Positions 1 to 13,200 of a stretch of 64,000 bases of DNA are shown piece by piece. Each line of letters starts with the position of its first letter. Within the stretch, counting starts at the first letter, position 1. The notes beneath the pieces are model-generated. The model saw only the letters and a program-made list of their open reading frames with translations, did no database searches and was not told where the DNA came from. This DNA is from Pigoraptor vietnamica (taxonomy: Eukaryota; Opisthokonta; Filasterea): positions 1 to 64,000 of the forward strand of contig CALSCQ010001194.1 in the NCBI GenBank assembly GCA_943704525.1, in the 5' to 3' direction. The translations under genes and the position numbers were made by a program.

Positions 1-119
<119 letters not shown>

Positions 120-137
120 TCGCTCTTGCGTTTGCAG

Positions 138-2158
<2,021 letters not shown>

Positions 2159-2243
2159 GCGCAGCGATAAAGAGTCGTTCTAAATTCATCTGTCTTGCAC
2201 GCTTTCGTCGTCGCATGCCATTATTGTGCGTGTGCGTGCGTGC

Positions 2244-2246
<3 letters not shown>

Positions 2247-2295
<49 letters not shown>
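2247..2295. repeat. Homopolymer of 49 C
   Basis: An uninterrupted run of 49 cytosines in the 167-base gap between the convergent P2X and F-box genes. It is extreme for a homopolymer, could form i-motif or G-quadruplex structure, and is an assembly-error hotspot, so the length is uncertain. Confidence 0.95.
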
Positions 2296-2325
2296 TTTTC
2301 CTCGACAATTGCCCATCGCCTCTCT

Positions 2326-4612
2326 TCATTCAATCCATTCCAACGCCGGCAATTCCGCGCAATCGGCCATGAGCTTTTCCATCATCACGACGGCCCGCTG
2401 CCGTGCGTCCGCCAAGCCCGCCCACGCTCCCGCGAGCGCTCTGTCGTCGACGACTAGCACGTCGGGCGACGCTATGCGTTCCCAAAAGCCTCGGCGCGCA
2501 ATGGCGTACGGTTCCACGCGGGCAATGAGGTCGTCGCAACCGAACCATAGGACCGGCGCCCACGTGTGTGGTTCCAGGCCAACAAGACCCACGGCGTCGC
2601 ACGCGGCGCGGGACGACGCACACGCAAACACCGCAACAGCACCGACTCTCCCGGCGTAGCCGCCCCCCTCGAAGTCCGATACGTGCAGACGCACCCTTCC
2701 GGCAGGCGTCGCAAGACGCCATATGCGCTCGCACCGGAGCGCGTCGCCGTACTCTGACAACGTATAGCGCATGTCGACTTGACCCATATAGGCCCACCGC
2801 GCGAGTGCGCCGGCACACAGCGCCAACCCACGAGCGCCGAGGTGTACGGACGCCGCGATGCTCTCTGCAGTCGGGTCCAAGTGCTCCATCTGCCACCCTC
2901 TGTGGGGCTGGAGCACTTCCGTGGTCGTCGCGGGCATACTGTCCTCGTCGAGTTCTACTCCGGTCGGGAGTGTGTAGAAGCCAGGGGAAATGCGCTCGTC
3001 AAAGTCGCACAGGCAACGCACCATCCATTCGACGAAGAAGGCGACGAGGCCGTCGATATTGGAGCGCGGCAATTGCGGAAACTCGAGGCGACCCAGACAG
3101 AGTGCGCGTGCCAGTCGCTGGAAGAAGGCAAGCTCGTATGCGATATGCACGGTATCTCCCATCATCGAAGCGGAGGGTCCCCACAGGTAGAAGGACGGGT
3201 CGTCGCGCTGTTGCTGCGGGTCGCCGCGACAGTGCTCAATCTCTCTCTCCGCACAGTGGCTGAACACTGGCGCGAACGGCTTGCCGGGCGGGCGGACGGA
3301 CATCTCAATGAGGTGGTCGGAGGAGCGTTCGCGGCCGTTCAGAATCTTCCACGCGTGCACGCACAAGCGCGCCGTCACCTAAGCGTTGAAGAGCGCGTCA
3401 GCGTAAACACCACGTAGACGTTGTCAGCGGGTGTGAGAGGCGCCACGTAATTATGCGCAGATGGAAAGACTACAAACCTCAGCGTCACTGTCAGACGTTC
3501 CAAAGACGAATTCCGGGAGTTGTACGTCGCATTCGCAACGCACAACACTTGCGCTCGAGGCACGCGCCAAGACAGCGCGGCGCTTGAAGCGCGCAACGCG
3601 CAGCGATCGCACAAACTGCGACTGCGCAAGGACAGCGCTTGCTTCGGCCACAGCCGACTCAAACGGAGAAGGTGTGGCGTTCTGGAGGAGATTGACATGA
3701 GCGAAAGGCGTGTCACAATCAGAATCTCGTCCAATTTGCGCGCACACGCACACACAGCATACACGCACCGCACAGCTGCACACGAGCCGACAAACGGCAC
3801 GCACCTTGCCCTTCTCGACGGCGAACTTGCGCGCCCTGAGGGGAATTTTGGGCGTTTCTAGTCGACCGAGAAGCGCTTCCACGCACTGTCGCGTGAGTGC
3901 GCCGCCGTCCTCCCTCCCCATGTCGCAGTAGTACCCACGGCCGTACCGAATGTCCTCTACACGTCAGCAGCCGTTTTCGGACAGTATGAGCAATGAATGT
4001 GTCGTCCTGTAAGCTGTTGAGCACAGTACGCTCGAAAGAACGGATGCACGCTCTAAGTTGCTCAAGCACACAATGCAAACACGGTTACGCGCGTATGGGC
4101 AGAGAACATGAAACAACCACGCATCAACGCGCACACACCCGGCATCGGTTTTCCCGCGGCGAAGCACTCCCACGCGAGGCGCGAAAACAGCTGGTCCGGC
4201 GTCCCTTCCGCGAGGTCAAACCCAAAGTACCTATCGACTGCATCTTTCATCCACCGGCACACGAGGCGCATCGAGGCAAAGGTTGCGTGGTTGGCGCGCT
4301 CGTAAGGGTCGATCAAGTGCATCCATGGCAGGGGCACTTCCCGACCGACACGAAAATATGCTGCGTCGTACGTCACGCCCTCTGCGAAACACGAACGATT
4401 AAGGCACTGTGTCTCGCGATCGCACTGCACAGGCCAAGTAGGCACGCGCGCACGTAGAGCCTCATAAGGCGGGATCGTGCACTGCCGGCGCGCCACTCCC
4501 ACGCACCGTAGTAACTCCTGTGCTTGCGGTGAATGTGGCCCACAACGTCAAACGGAGGGCGAAACACAAAGCGTAAGATTGCGCGAAAGGCGTCCTCGGG
4601 AAGGTTCTCCAT
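2326..4612 (-). CDS. F-box-like protein of unknown substrate
   Basis: Begins MENLPEDAFRAILRFVF, matching the start of F-box domains that recruit substrates to SCF ubiquitin ligases. Exons on the minus strand: 4612 to 4454 (or 4426), 4379 (or 4381) to 4139, 3956-3805, 3681-3478 and 3378-2326. The join of exons 1 and 2 is ambiguous because two donor/acceptor pairs both keep frame. A second LPEDAFRAIL-like unit is absent, but MRLVCRWMKDAVDRYFGF further on resembles the latter half of an F-box. The remaining 350 or so residues, mostly in one long exon, show no repeats (LRR, Kelch or WD) that I recognise. An upstream ATG-less extension (MARPP) would need a TTG start, so I place the start at the first ATG. 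Product about 600 residues, probably soluble. Confidence 0.72.
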
Positions 4613-4659
4613 GGTCGCGCACGGAGGCCGCGCCAACGACTTTTGAATAAGTTATGGAC

Positions 4660-4667
4660 TATATAAA
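4660..4667. promoter_or_regulatory. TATA-like element TATATAAA
   Basis: TATATAAA on the plus strand (TTTATATA on minus) lies about 50 bases upstream of the F-box start codon and about 250 bases upstream of a candidate start for the giant gene. It is a palindrome-like TATA match in an otherwise GC-rich region. Which gene it serves is not clear. Confidence 0.4.
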
Positions 4668-5056
4668 CTTTCAAAAAACGTGAGAGAACGTCAGTAGGCA
4701 CGTGCGCCTGTTTACCCGTTGCGGGTTTCGCCATTTTTGGCAATGATGTCTGGACATGGAGTGTCAATACAGACTGGCGTGCTGTTCTGCCACGCATACA
4801 CACACACACACACACGCCGGCACTCGCGGGGCACTCAGACTGCGACCGGACACTTCCTCAAGCACATCAAGAGGCGCACGTGTGCTTGCATGCACAGCCG
4901 CTGTTGACAGTCGCATTATGGCGGGACAGCGCGGCATCGCCGTGTGGGCCGCGCGCCTCGTAACGGCGTGGTGGGTTCGCGGCGGGGTATTAGGCTGTGA
5001 CGCTGGGTTACAGAAACAGCACGAGTGCTGTGCGTTTATTAATCGCCCCTTCTCGT

Positions 5057-5063
<7 letters not shown>

Positions 5064-5153
<90 letters not shown>

Positions 5154-5182
5154 CTCTCTCCCCCTCTCCCCCCTCTCTCTCT
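5064..5182. repeat. (CT)n microsatellite
   Basis: Long CT run, slightly broken near 5149-5172, probably in the first intron of the giant gene and acting as its pyrimidine tract. Confidence 0.95.
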
Positions 5183-5386
5183 TTTATCTCTCTCTGGTGG
5201 AGTCCTGGACACACGCCTATGATTTGAGCTGATCATATCTCTCTCTCTCTCTCTCTGTCCCCCGATTGGACGGCTCCCTGTTCGTTTAGCGTGCTCGTCG
5301 GTGAGTAACGAACAAGTCTTCGCACGGCCCGTTTATCCGTTTTCCACCGCGATTAACTCCACGCCCATTTCCTCCCCCACGCCCAG

Positions 5387-5839
5387 CCATCTGTCATGCG
5401 GTGCCGTGTTCCCTTGTACTGCTGGACGAAGACCTCGCCTTCCCCGTCCTCACGAGCACCGGCGGAAACCTCGCGACGTTCGTGCCGGCTGTCAAGGACG
5501 CCTCCAAGCTGATCGACCCCACGTGCTCGTGCCCGAGCAACTCGACGCTGCGCCTGGAGGTCTTTACCTCCAACACCACGTTCGTTCTCAAGCGCTTCGA
5601 ATACACGAAGCTCGACGACTCTCGCGGCTTCGCGTTTGACCTCCCGGACGCCCCGCAGCGCGTGGCCGGCTGGACTTCGATAACGGCGACGGTGACGGGC
5701 TATGTTGCCGCCAACCTCGCGCCATGGAACAACATGGACCGTCTCCAGCTCACACGCACGGGACCCCCCGCGGCGCCCCCGGGCACGTTCATCCGCATAC
5801 GCAAGATTGAGCTGTGGAAGGAGCTTCCCTCGTGCGACG
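5387..5839 (+). other. Giant protein: N-terminal beta-sandwich-like domain
   Basis: About 150 residues encoded by one exon, rich in alternating hydrophobic residues, with a CSC pair and the segment GTFIRIRKIELWKE near its end. That pattern resembles the last strands of carbohydrate-binding jelly-roll domains. I do not recognise the family with certainty. Confidence 0.45.
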
Positions 5840-8800
5840 GTGGGCGCTGGCGCTGACCGTTTTGCGTCGAGGCCATTGGCTGATACCCCGTCTGTGCTTT
5901 GTCGTGCGTGCGTGCGTGTACTTCTCCATGCCCTAATGCGTGCATTTACGTCTGCGTGCCTTTGTGCGTGCGCGAACGCAGGCATCCCCACGCCGCCCCC
6001 GCCCTTCCCCGTGCCGGAATGTCCCATCGGAAATTTCGTCGGAAAGTACTGGGCCTCGTCGCGACCCAACGGCAACGCCGACTACGCGCGCTGCGACCCG
6101 TTCCCCCTCAGCCTCGACTTTGTGCAGGCGCCCGTGGGCAACGGCATCCCCGCCAACCAGTTTTCTGCCGAGTACTCGGGCCAGTTTGACTTTCCGGAGA
6201 CGGCCGTGTACGACTTCACGGCGAAGGCGGACGACGGCGTGCGCGTGTGGCTGGACGGCTCCGTGCTCCTCTTCGACAATTATGACGCGCCAACGATGCG
6301 CCTCATGTCGCTCAGCCTCAACATCTCCGCCGGTGTGCACTCTGTGCGCGTCGAGTACTACCAGGGATGCTGCGCGGCGACCATCTTCGTGGACTGGAAG
6401 AAGGCGCGACCGTCCTACGCGGCGTATGACTACACGCACATTCCCGAGGCCACTCTGCCCGCACCGGGTGAGTCTCCCTTGCCTCGTTCCTCGCGCTGTT
6501 AGCTTGTTCGCAATTGAATGGCCTGCGGGGTTAGGTGCTGATGCGCGTCGGCGTGGCACATGCCTCGTGACACCTGTTGTCACTTCATATTGCCCGCGCA
6601 ATGTGTCTGTTCTCCTTTCTCGCGCGCATGCCAATTGCAAGTCACTCATTTTCACGCACGTGCGGGTTCGGCAGAGGCGGCGCCGTGCCCCCAGGACATG
6701 GCGGGTCTCCTTCTGTGGTCGGCGGCGTCCACGTGGCAGACATTGCAACAGGCCGTCCCCATTGATGGCGCAATCGTCAACATTCCCGCGGGTGCCAAGG
6801 CAAGTGACTGTCTTGCTCAGTGTTAGTCATTGCGCTGAGTCGTGGCATGCATGTGTGTGTCCGTGTGATATGCGTGTGTGTGTGTGTGTGTGTTTGCGTG
6901 TGTGTGTGTGTGTGCGTGTGTGTGTGTGTGTGCGCGCGTGCGTGTGCGTGTGTGTGTGTGCATGTGCGTGCGTGTGTGTGCGTAATAAGGGGCGCACGCC
7001 TCTTGAACAAGCAATCCCATCGTCACGCAACTCGCAGGTGCGCATGGACGTGTCGTCCCCTCGCCTGCGCGGCATCCAGGTTGACGGCGTGCTTGTCATC
7101 GTGCCAACGGCATCGTCGACAGTCAGCGTCGCCGCAGAGTACATCCGTGTGTCCACTGGCGCCGAACTGCACGTCGGCAGTCCTAACTGCCCGATCACAA
7201 CCGGCGTCAACATCACCCTCCTGACGCCCTCCGACATCAAGGTTTGTGCCTGCTGGCCATCTCCCCTCTCTTTCGTACTGTTGTCTGTGCAGTCGATGGA
7301 CGTATATGATTCAAGCTGATACGACAGTGGCACTGTTACGCAATCTTGCCACATCTTGTTGTCGTTCACCTGTCGTGCTCTTCTCCGAAATTTCTAAGCT
7401 TGCGGACACGCGGTGAAACAGGAAAACTATCGCAACGCGGGCACAAAGCACCTCCTTGTCGAGCCTGGCGGTCGCCTCGAAATGCACGGCCAGCGCAAGC
7501 TTCCGACGTGGACGCGGCTCCGAGAAACGGCGCGCGCGGCCGATACGGTGCTCAAGCTGCAGGTACCGGTCGCGTGGGATGTCGGCGATCGCATTGCGAT
7601 TGCGTCGACGGACTACGACCAAAACCAGGTGAGCGCTGCGTGTGCGTGACGCTGGTCGTCTCGTGCAATGTTGCACTAATGCCTGCTGTTCAAAGTACTG
7701 TTTCTCAACACGCACCCTATCTTTGCTCCCATGCCCCCCCCCAACCCCCCAACCCCTTGTCTCTATGTGAAAGGCGGAGGAATTCACAATCACGTCGGTG
7801 TCGAACGGAGGCCTCGACATTGGGATCGCAGGGCAACTCAAGTACATGCACTTTGGCGCCGTCACTTACGGGGTGAGCAGGCTTCATCGCCGTCACGTGC
7901 GCTTGCTGTTGCCCTACTCACTCTGCATGGCCGCACAGGTCCCCGAGTTCGCCGAGGTTGCGCTGCTGTCGCGCAAGGTGGTACTCATGGGGCAAGCCGA
8001 CGCGAACGGCTTTGGTGGCCACGCGATGTTCAGGGGCAGTCCGCCCCCCACCGTCCACCTCAGCGGCGTAGAGGTCACGCAGATGGGACAAAAGGGCGTT
8101 ATGGGTGGGTGGACGCGGGGTTCGCGCCTGTTCGAAACCTCGCTCTCATTTCCCCTTTTTGTGTGTGTGGGTTTGTGTGTGCGAGTGAATGCACACTCAC
8201 GTGAGTGGCGTCGTGTGCAGGTCGCTACCCCATCCACTGGCACATGGTGGGCGACTCGAAGGGTCTCTCGTGGGCACGTGACAACTCGATACACCACAAT
8301 TATCAGCGGTGCGTCACGCTGCACGGCGTCCACGGCGTGACGCTCGAGCGCAACGCCGCGTTCAAGACGAACGGCCACTGCTTCTTCTTTGAGGACGGCG
8401 TGGAACAGAACAACGTGCTCACGCAGTGGGTGTCGCACGCATGAGACGCAGAAACCCGCTGCTTGGATGCATGTGTGCATTCGCGTTGACGAGCCGTTTG
8501 CTCTGAGCCTGTGTTCTGATCTCTTCTCTTCACTTCCGCCCTTTGCTCTGACATCGTCTTAATTTTTTTTTACTTTTTTCTCTTTTTTTTCCTTATTACA
8601 GGAACCTCGGATTCAACAACGACTTCCATAACCTCATCCCCACCGACGCAACGCCCGCCATTTTTTGGTGTGTGTGTGGACACATCCACTGCGCGTCTGG
8701 CCAAGGCGGTCTCACGCATTTATTGTGCCAGTTCGCGCTGTCTCAGAGGCACTGTTTACATGTCTGTTTGTCACCCGACCGGGAATTTACCTGTCTGTCG

Positions 8801-8936
8801 TTAACGAGTGAGAATGTTTATGTGTCTGTTCGTCCAGGGTCACGATGCCCAACAACTTTCTGAAGGACAACGTGGCGGCAGGCTCTGTTCACGTGGGTTG
8901 AGAGTGGCAACGCCTGTCCCACACGCACACGCACAC

Positions 8937-9016
<80 letters not shown>

Positions 9017-9052
9017 AGACACACACACACACACGCACACACACACACACAC

Positions 9053-9083
<31 letters not shown>

Positions 9084-10250
9084 GACAAAGCAAATGCGCA
9101 CATTATTGTGCACCTCGTCCTTGCGTGTGACTCGTACTGACATTCTTATTTTCTTTCGTCGCCCGATTGCCACTGACATTCGATTGTTATAGTTTGGTTT
9201 CTGGTGGGTTACCGTGGAGGCTCTGAAGTCGTGTCCGTAGTGGACCCTACAGCCCGCTGCGTTCCCTCATTTCTCTCCTTCGCGCTCCCAGGTTCGATCT
9301 CCGCCTCCACCCGTTTGGCCTTTCCGAGTCCGAAGACAACAATGCCAACGTGTGGCCCAAGCGCACGCCGCTCGGTCTCTTCGACCGCAACACGGCGCAC
9401 AGCATCGGCCGGGACGGCCTTTTCATCGGCGCCATAAGGGACAGCTACCAGCCATTCAGGTGGCCCAAGGACCCGCAGAGTCCTCCCGGTGCGTGTGGGG
9501 TGAAACGTCGCGCATGTGACTAGCAACTATGGCACGCGCGTGAAGGGACTGTGAAAATGATGTCGCACGTGCTGCGCTGTACTTGTGGGCAACCCTTGCA
9601 ACGCAATTGCGAACTAGACTCAATGGTTCAAGCTGTTGTTACTCGCTCGTTGTTACTCGCTGCCACTCACCTGCGCGTCGCGCCTTCCAGAGCCCGCCGT
9701 CTTCTCGAACACGGTTGCGTACAAGTGTGAGTGTCTCTTTGTGCACTCTGCCGCTGAACGGCAACGCGAAGTTCGACTTTGCCATGTGTTTGTTCGTGCT
9801 TCGCGTTTGCCTCCTGTGTCGCGCACCGTGTGCATTCTGTCTCATTGTTGGTACAGGTCGCAACCGTGGCCTGTGGGGCGGCAACCAGGGGTGGTCGTTC
9901 GCGTACTCTGCGCTGGCCGACAACGCCGTGGGCTTGACGACGCCGTCCTCGTGAGTTATTGCGCGATTATTTGTCATGTGCGAACTGTGTTGCGACACCG
10001 CTTCCGCTTTGCCCCACACCACTGTCAGAGACGCACAAGTGGCTGTGACGAATGAACTAACCCCCACCCTCAACAGCAACGACGGGATCGTGTTCACGGA
10101 CGGCATTATCGTGGGCTACAGCGACAACATTGGTAATCCGGCCAAGGGCGACTTCCTAGGTCCAAACAACCGCTCGATGCCAACAACAACAAAGGGAAAC
10201 TACGTGGTGCGTTCGCGGCACTCGCTTCGAAGCCGTGTGTGTGTGCCTCT

Positions 10251-10282
<32 letters not shown>

Positions 10283-13200
10283 CTGTGTGTGTGTCCGTGT
10301 GTGTGTCCGTGAGTGCGTGTGTGCGTGTGTCTGGGTGGCTTCTCTCTATGTCCTTAGTTTGCGTAATCTCTTTCCTTCCCTCTTCTCACTCGCTGTTTAC
10401 TGTTGCATGCGTGCAGAGGGGCTACGAGTTCTACGGCGGCGGCAACATGCACCTCCGCAACACCATCTTCCGCCAGTTCATCAGCACGCCGACCCTCCGC
10501 GCCGGCGCCATCGGTCGCCTCAACGAGTTCTTCCCCCGCGCGCCCTCCAACGAAGTCTTCAACGTCACGTTCGACGATGTGAGTAACCGCGTGTGGTTCG
10601 AGTCGTCGCAGCGGATGGGCGACATCAGCATAATGTTCAACGACGTCGGCGGGTCTGTTGCGGGCTTGCGTCCCGTGCCGTCGATGGTCGTTTACAAGAA
10701 CCCCTTCCTGCTCACGGACGCGTGCGAGTGTCGCGACGAGTGGAACTCGTGCATATGTCCCGAGAGTTACCAGCAGCTGAACATCGAGAACCTTGTGCCG
10801 GACAAGACGATATTCCTCCCTGGACGTACCATTGGGGCGACTGTCACGCGCAACGTAGGTAACAAGCGCTACGACCAGTTTCTGTACGGTCTTGGCATGA
10901 ACGTCGAGGACGGAAGAGACTCGCCGAACGTCGAAATTCGCACAAAGGTGGGAGAGGCTTGGGGCTTTTTTTTGTGTCTTGTTTGTGTATTTGTGTGTGT
11001 GCGCGCACGTGCATGTGCCAGCGTATGCATGGCCATCTAAGGTAATCTGATTGGTGCTGCGCAGTTTTCGACGATTGTCCTCGCGAACGGAACGTACGGC
11101 GTGCAGTTTGGCTTCATCGCATCGCCGTCGATGTATTACTCGATGCGCTTTCCGAGATACGCCGGCGAATACGCCACGCTGAGAATATGTTACCCGCGGC
11201 GGTCGACGTTCACCGTCCTGCAGAAGGCCAACGACGCAACATGGTGTGTGCGCGGAGCCGTGTCCGGACCAGCCTATCCCGTGGCCCAATGCTGAGTCTC
11301 GCACGCTGTCTCTGTAGCCTGTCCGGCATTTGCTGAGCGTTGTAGTTATTGTCCTCAAGTGACTGGTACTTACTTATTTGCCGCGGTTTGCAGGACATCG
11401 GTCATCGCCCCGTCCCCAACCTACGCGGCATTTTCCGCCGCGACAACGGCCAGCGCGTACTACTGGGAGTCTGACACGGGCTCCCTCTACCTCCGGCTCG
11501 TGCAGGGACCGGTGGGTGTTACACGACTCCACAATCCACCTTCAATCCCTCTGCGCCTAAGAGTCTGCGCAGCCTTCTCTGCCAGCACATGCATCTGTTG
11601 CCTAACGCTCGCCCGCTTACAGGTCTCGTGGAAGGTCGCGGAAATTGTCGTCCAGGCCACGTATCCCGCCACCACCACCGACAACTGCTGCACGGGCCCC
11701 GAGTGCGTCGGCACGCGCATGCTCTACGCCGACGCAAACCGCGGCAACGACGCGTGGACAGGCCGCTATCCCGACGTCTCTCTAGACTTCTCGGACGGCC
11801 CCTTGCGCAGCGTTGGCGGGGTCGTCAGCGCCCTCGCCGCCATTGGCGCTGCGTCGCCGGGAGCGTCCGTCATTGTGTCGATGAGGGCGGGAGCGTACGC
11901 ACTGGGTAGCACGGTCACGATCAGCGGTGCGCTGGGCCTGGGTGCCGTGTCGTTCGTGCCGTTCCCCGGAGAGGACGTCGCGATTTCGGGGGCGTTCCTC
12001 ACGCCTGGCACTACGTCTGTCCGCGTGGGTGACAATCCGCCGCAGGTGACCTTTCAGAAGATCACGTTCGCCGCCATGCCCAACGGAGCGCCTGCGGTGG
12101 CCATCGTCGGTGCGTCGAAGCCCGTGACGCTGAAGGACTGCACGCTGTGGGCGGGCGTCTCGATCTCAGCGGGATCAGCGAACGTCACTCTTAGCCGTCT
12201 CTCTGTCTGGTCGCCGACGGGACCTGCCGTCACCGTCGATGGCGCTGCCGACGTCTCCGTTACCGAGTCGACGCTCAAGGCCAACGGCGACTGGCAGGTG
12301 TGTGGCCATATTCGCATTGAGAGGGTTGGCGTGCCACTTATATGGTCCACGATATGCTGCTCGTTCCTTTTTTGCCAACAGGGATGCATTCTCACGCCCT
12401 TCTTTTCCGCATGCGTGTACGCCACAGGGATCTCCGGCTGTGTTGGTGCGCAGCTCGGCGCGCGTGCTTCTCGACCACAACGCTATACGCGACACGGCGG
12501 CGGGCGGCATCGCCATCTCGAACTCCCATGACGTCACGGTCACGTTCAACCGGCTGGATCACCCGTGCGCATACGGCGGCAACTGCACCGCCATAGTCGT
12601 GGACGGGCGTTACGTTGATGTCGGCTTCAACAGCGTGCGCTTTGAGAAGGGGTCGTACACGGTGGCCCCGCGCACTCGGTGCGTGCCGTGCCTTGAATGC
12701 TCGCAGTGGACATGGGTTGTGCGTAATGTGTACTCACTTACTGATACTGTCCTTTTCCACATCTTTCACATACCAGTGGCGTGGTCGTGAGCGCCGGCAG
12801 TGCCTATGTGTCCGTCTACGGCACGCTCTTCACTGGCCACACCGTTGCTGGTATGTCGGCTCGTTCTTGCATCGCTGTTGTCTGGACACACCACCGTCCG
12901 CGTCCCTTAGACCCGCCGTGTTACGCCAAGTCCTTTCTTACACACAACGGACTCATTTGCGTATCTATTTGTTACAGGGGCAACTCTCCTCGGCGGGTCC
13001 AAGAACCGCGTCACGAACAACGTGTTTGTGTCGCCGTCGCCCGCGCAGGTCGAGCTGGGAGACTCGGCGGCCTTCACTTCGCTGCCGAGTTCCATAACGA
13101 AGAACCTATTTGCGCTGCGGACATGCGCGGCGTCCATTTACACGGCGCCGAGCTTCAGCAAGGCCAATTTCAGCGTGAGTTTGCTACATTTAGCACTCGA

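Larger units (their letters stand above)
4613..5386. other. Region between F-box gene and first certain exon of giant gene
   Basis: Shared upstream region of the divergent F-box (-) and giant (+) genes. It must hold the start of the giant gene, which I could not settle. One candidate first exon starts at ATG 4919 and encodes a weakly hydrophobic leader (IAVWAARLVTAWW). A strong donor (gtgagtaa) at 5301 implies an exon ending at 5300; the nearest acceptor (ttcgtttag, ending at 5289) would make it only 11 bases. Reading through these gives frame-compatible VLVA before the first certain exon. Other splicing is possible. Confidence 0.5.
7422..10947 (+). other. Giant protein: CEMIP/TMEM2-like right-handed beta-helix core
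   Basis: Exons 7422-7628, 7774-7872, 7939-8104, 8221-8425, 8602-8667, 8838-8892, 9193-9203, 9292-9488, 9691-9726, 9857-9950, 10077-10206 and 10417-10947. Matches to CEMIP/TMEM2 run in order: LEMHGQRKLPTWTRL after G8; WDVGDRIAIASTDYDQNQAE; YPIHWHMVGD; NYQRCVTLHGVHGVTLERN; GHCFFFEDGVEQNN; FGFW; TPLGLFDRNTAHS with GRDGLFI. A Cys-rich segment (CECRDEWNSCICPE) lies near the end. The conserved FGFW is encoded across the 11-base exon. Confidence 0.86.
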
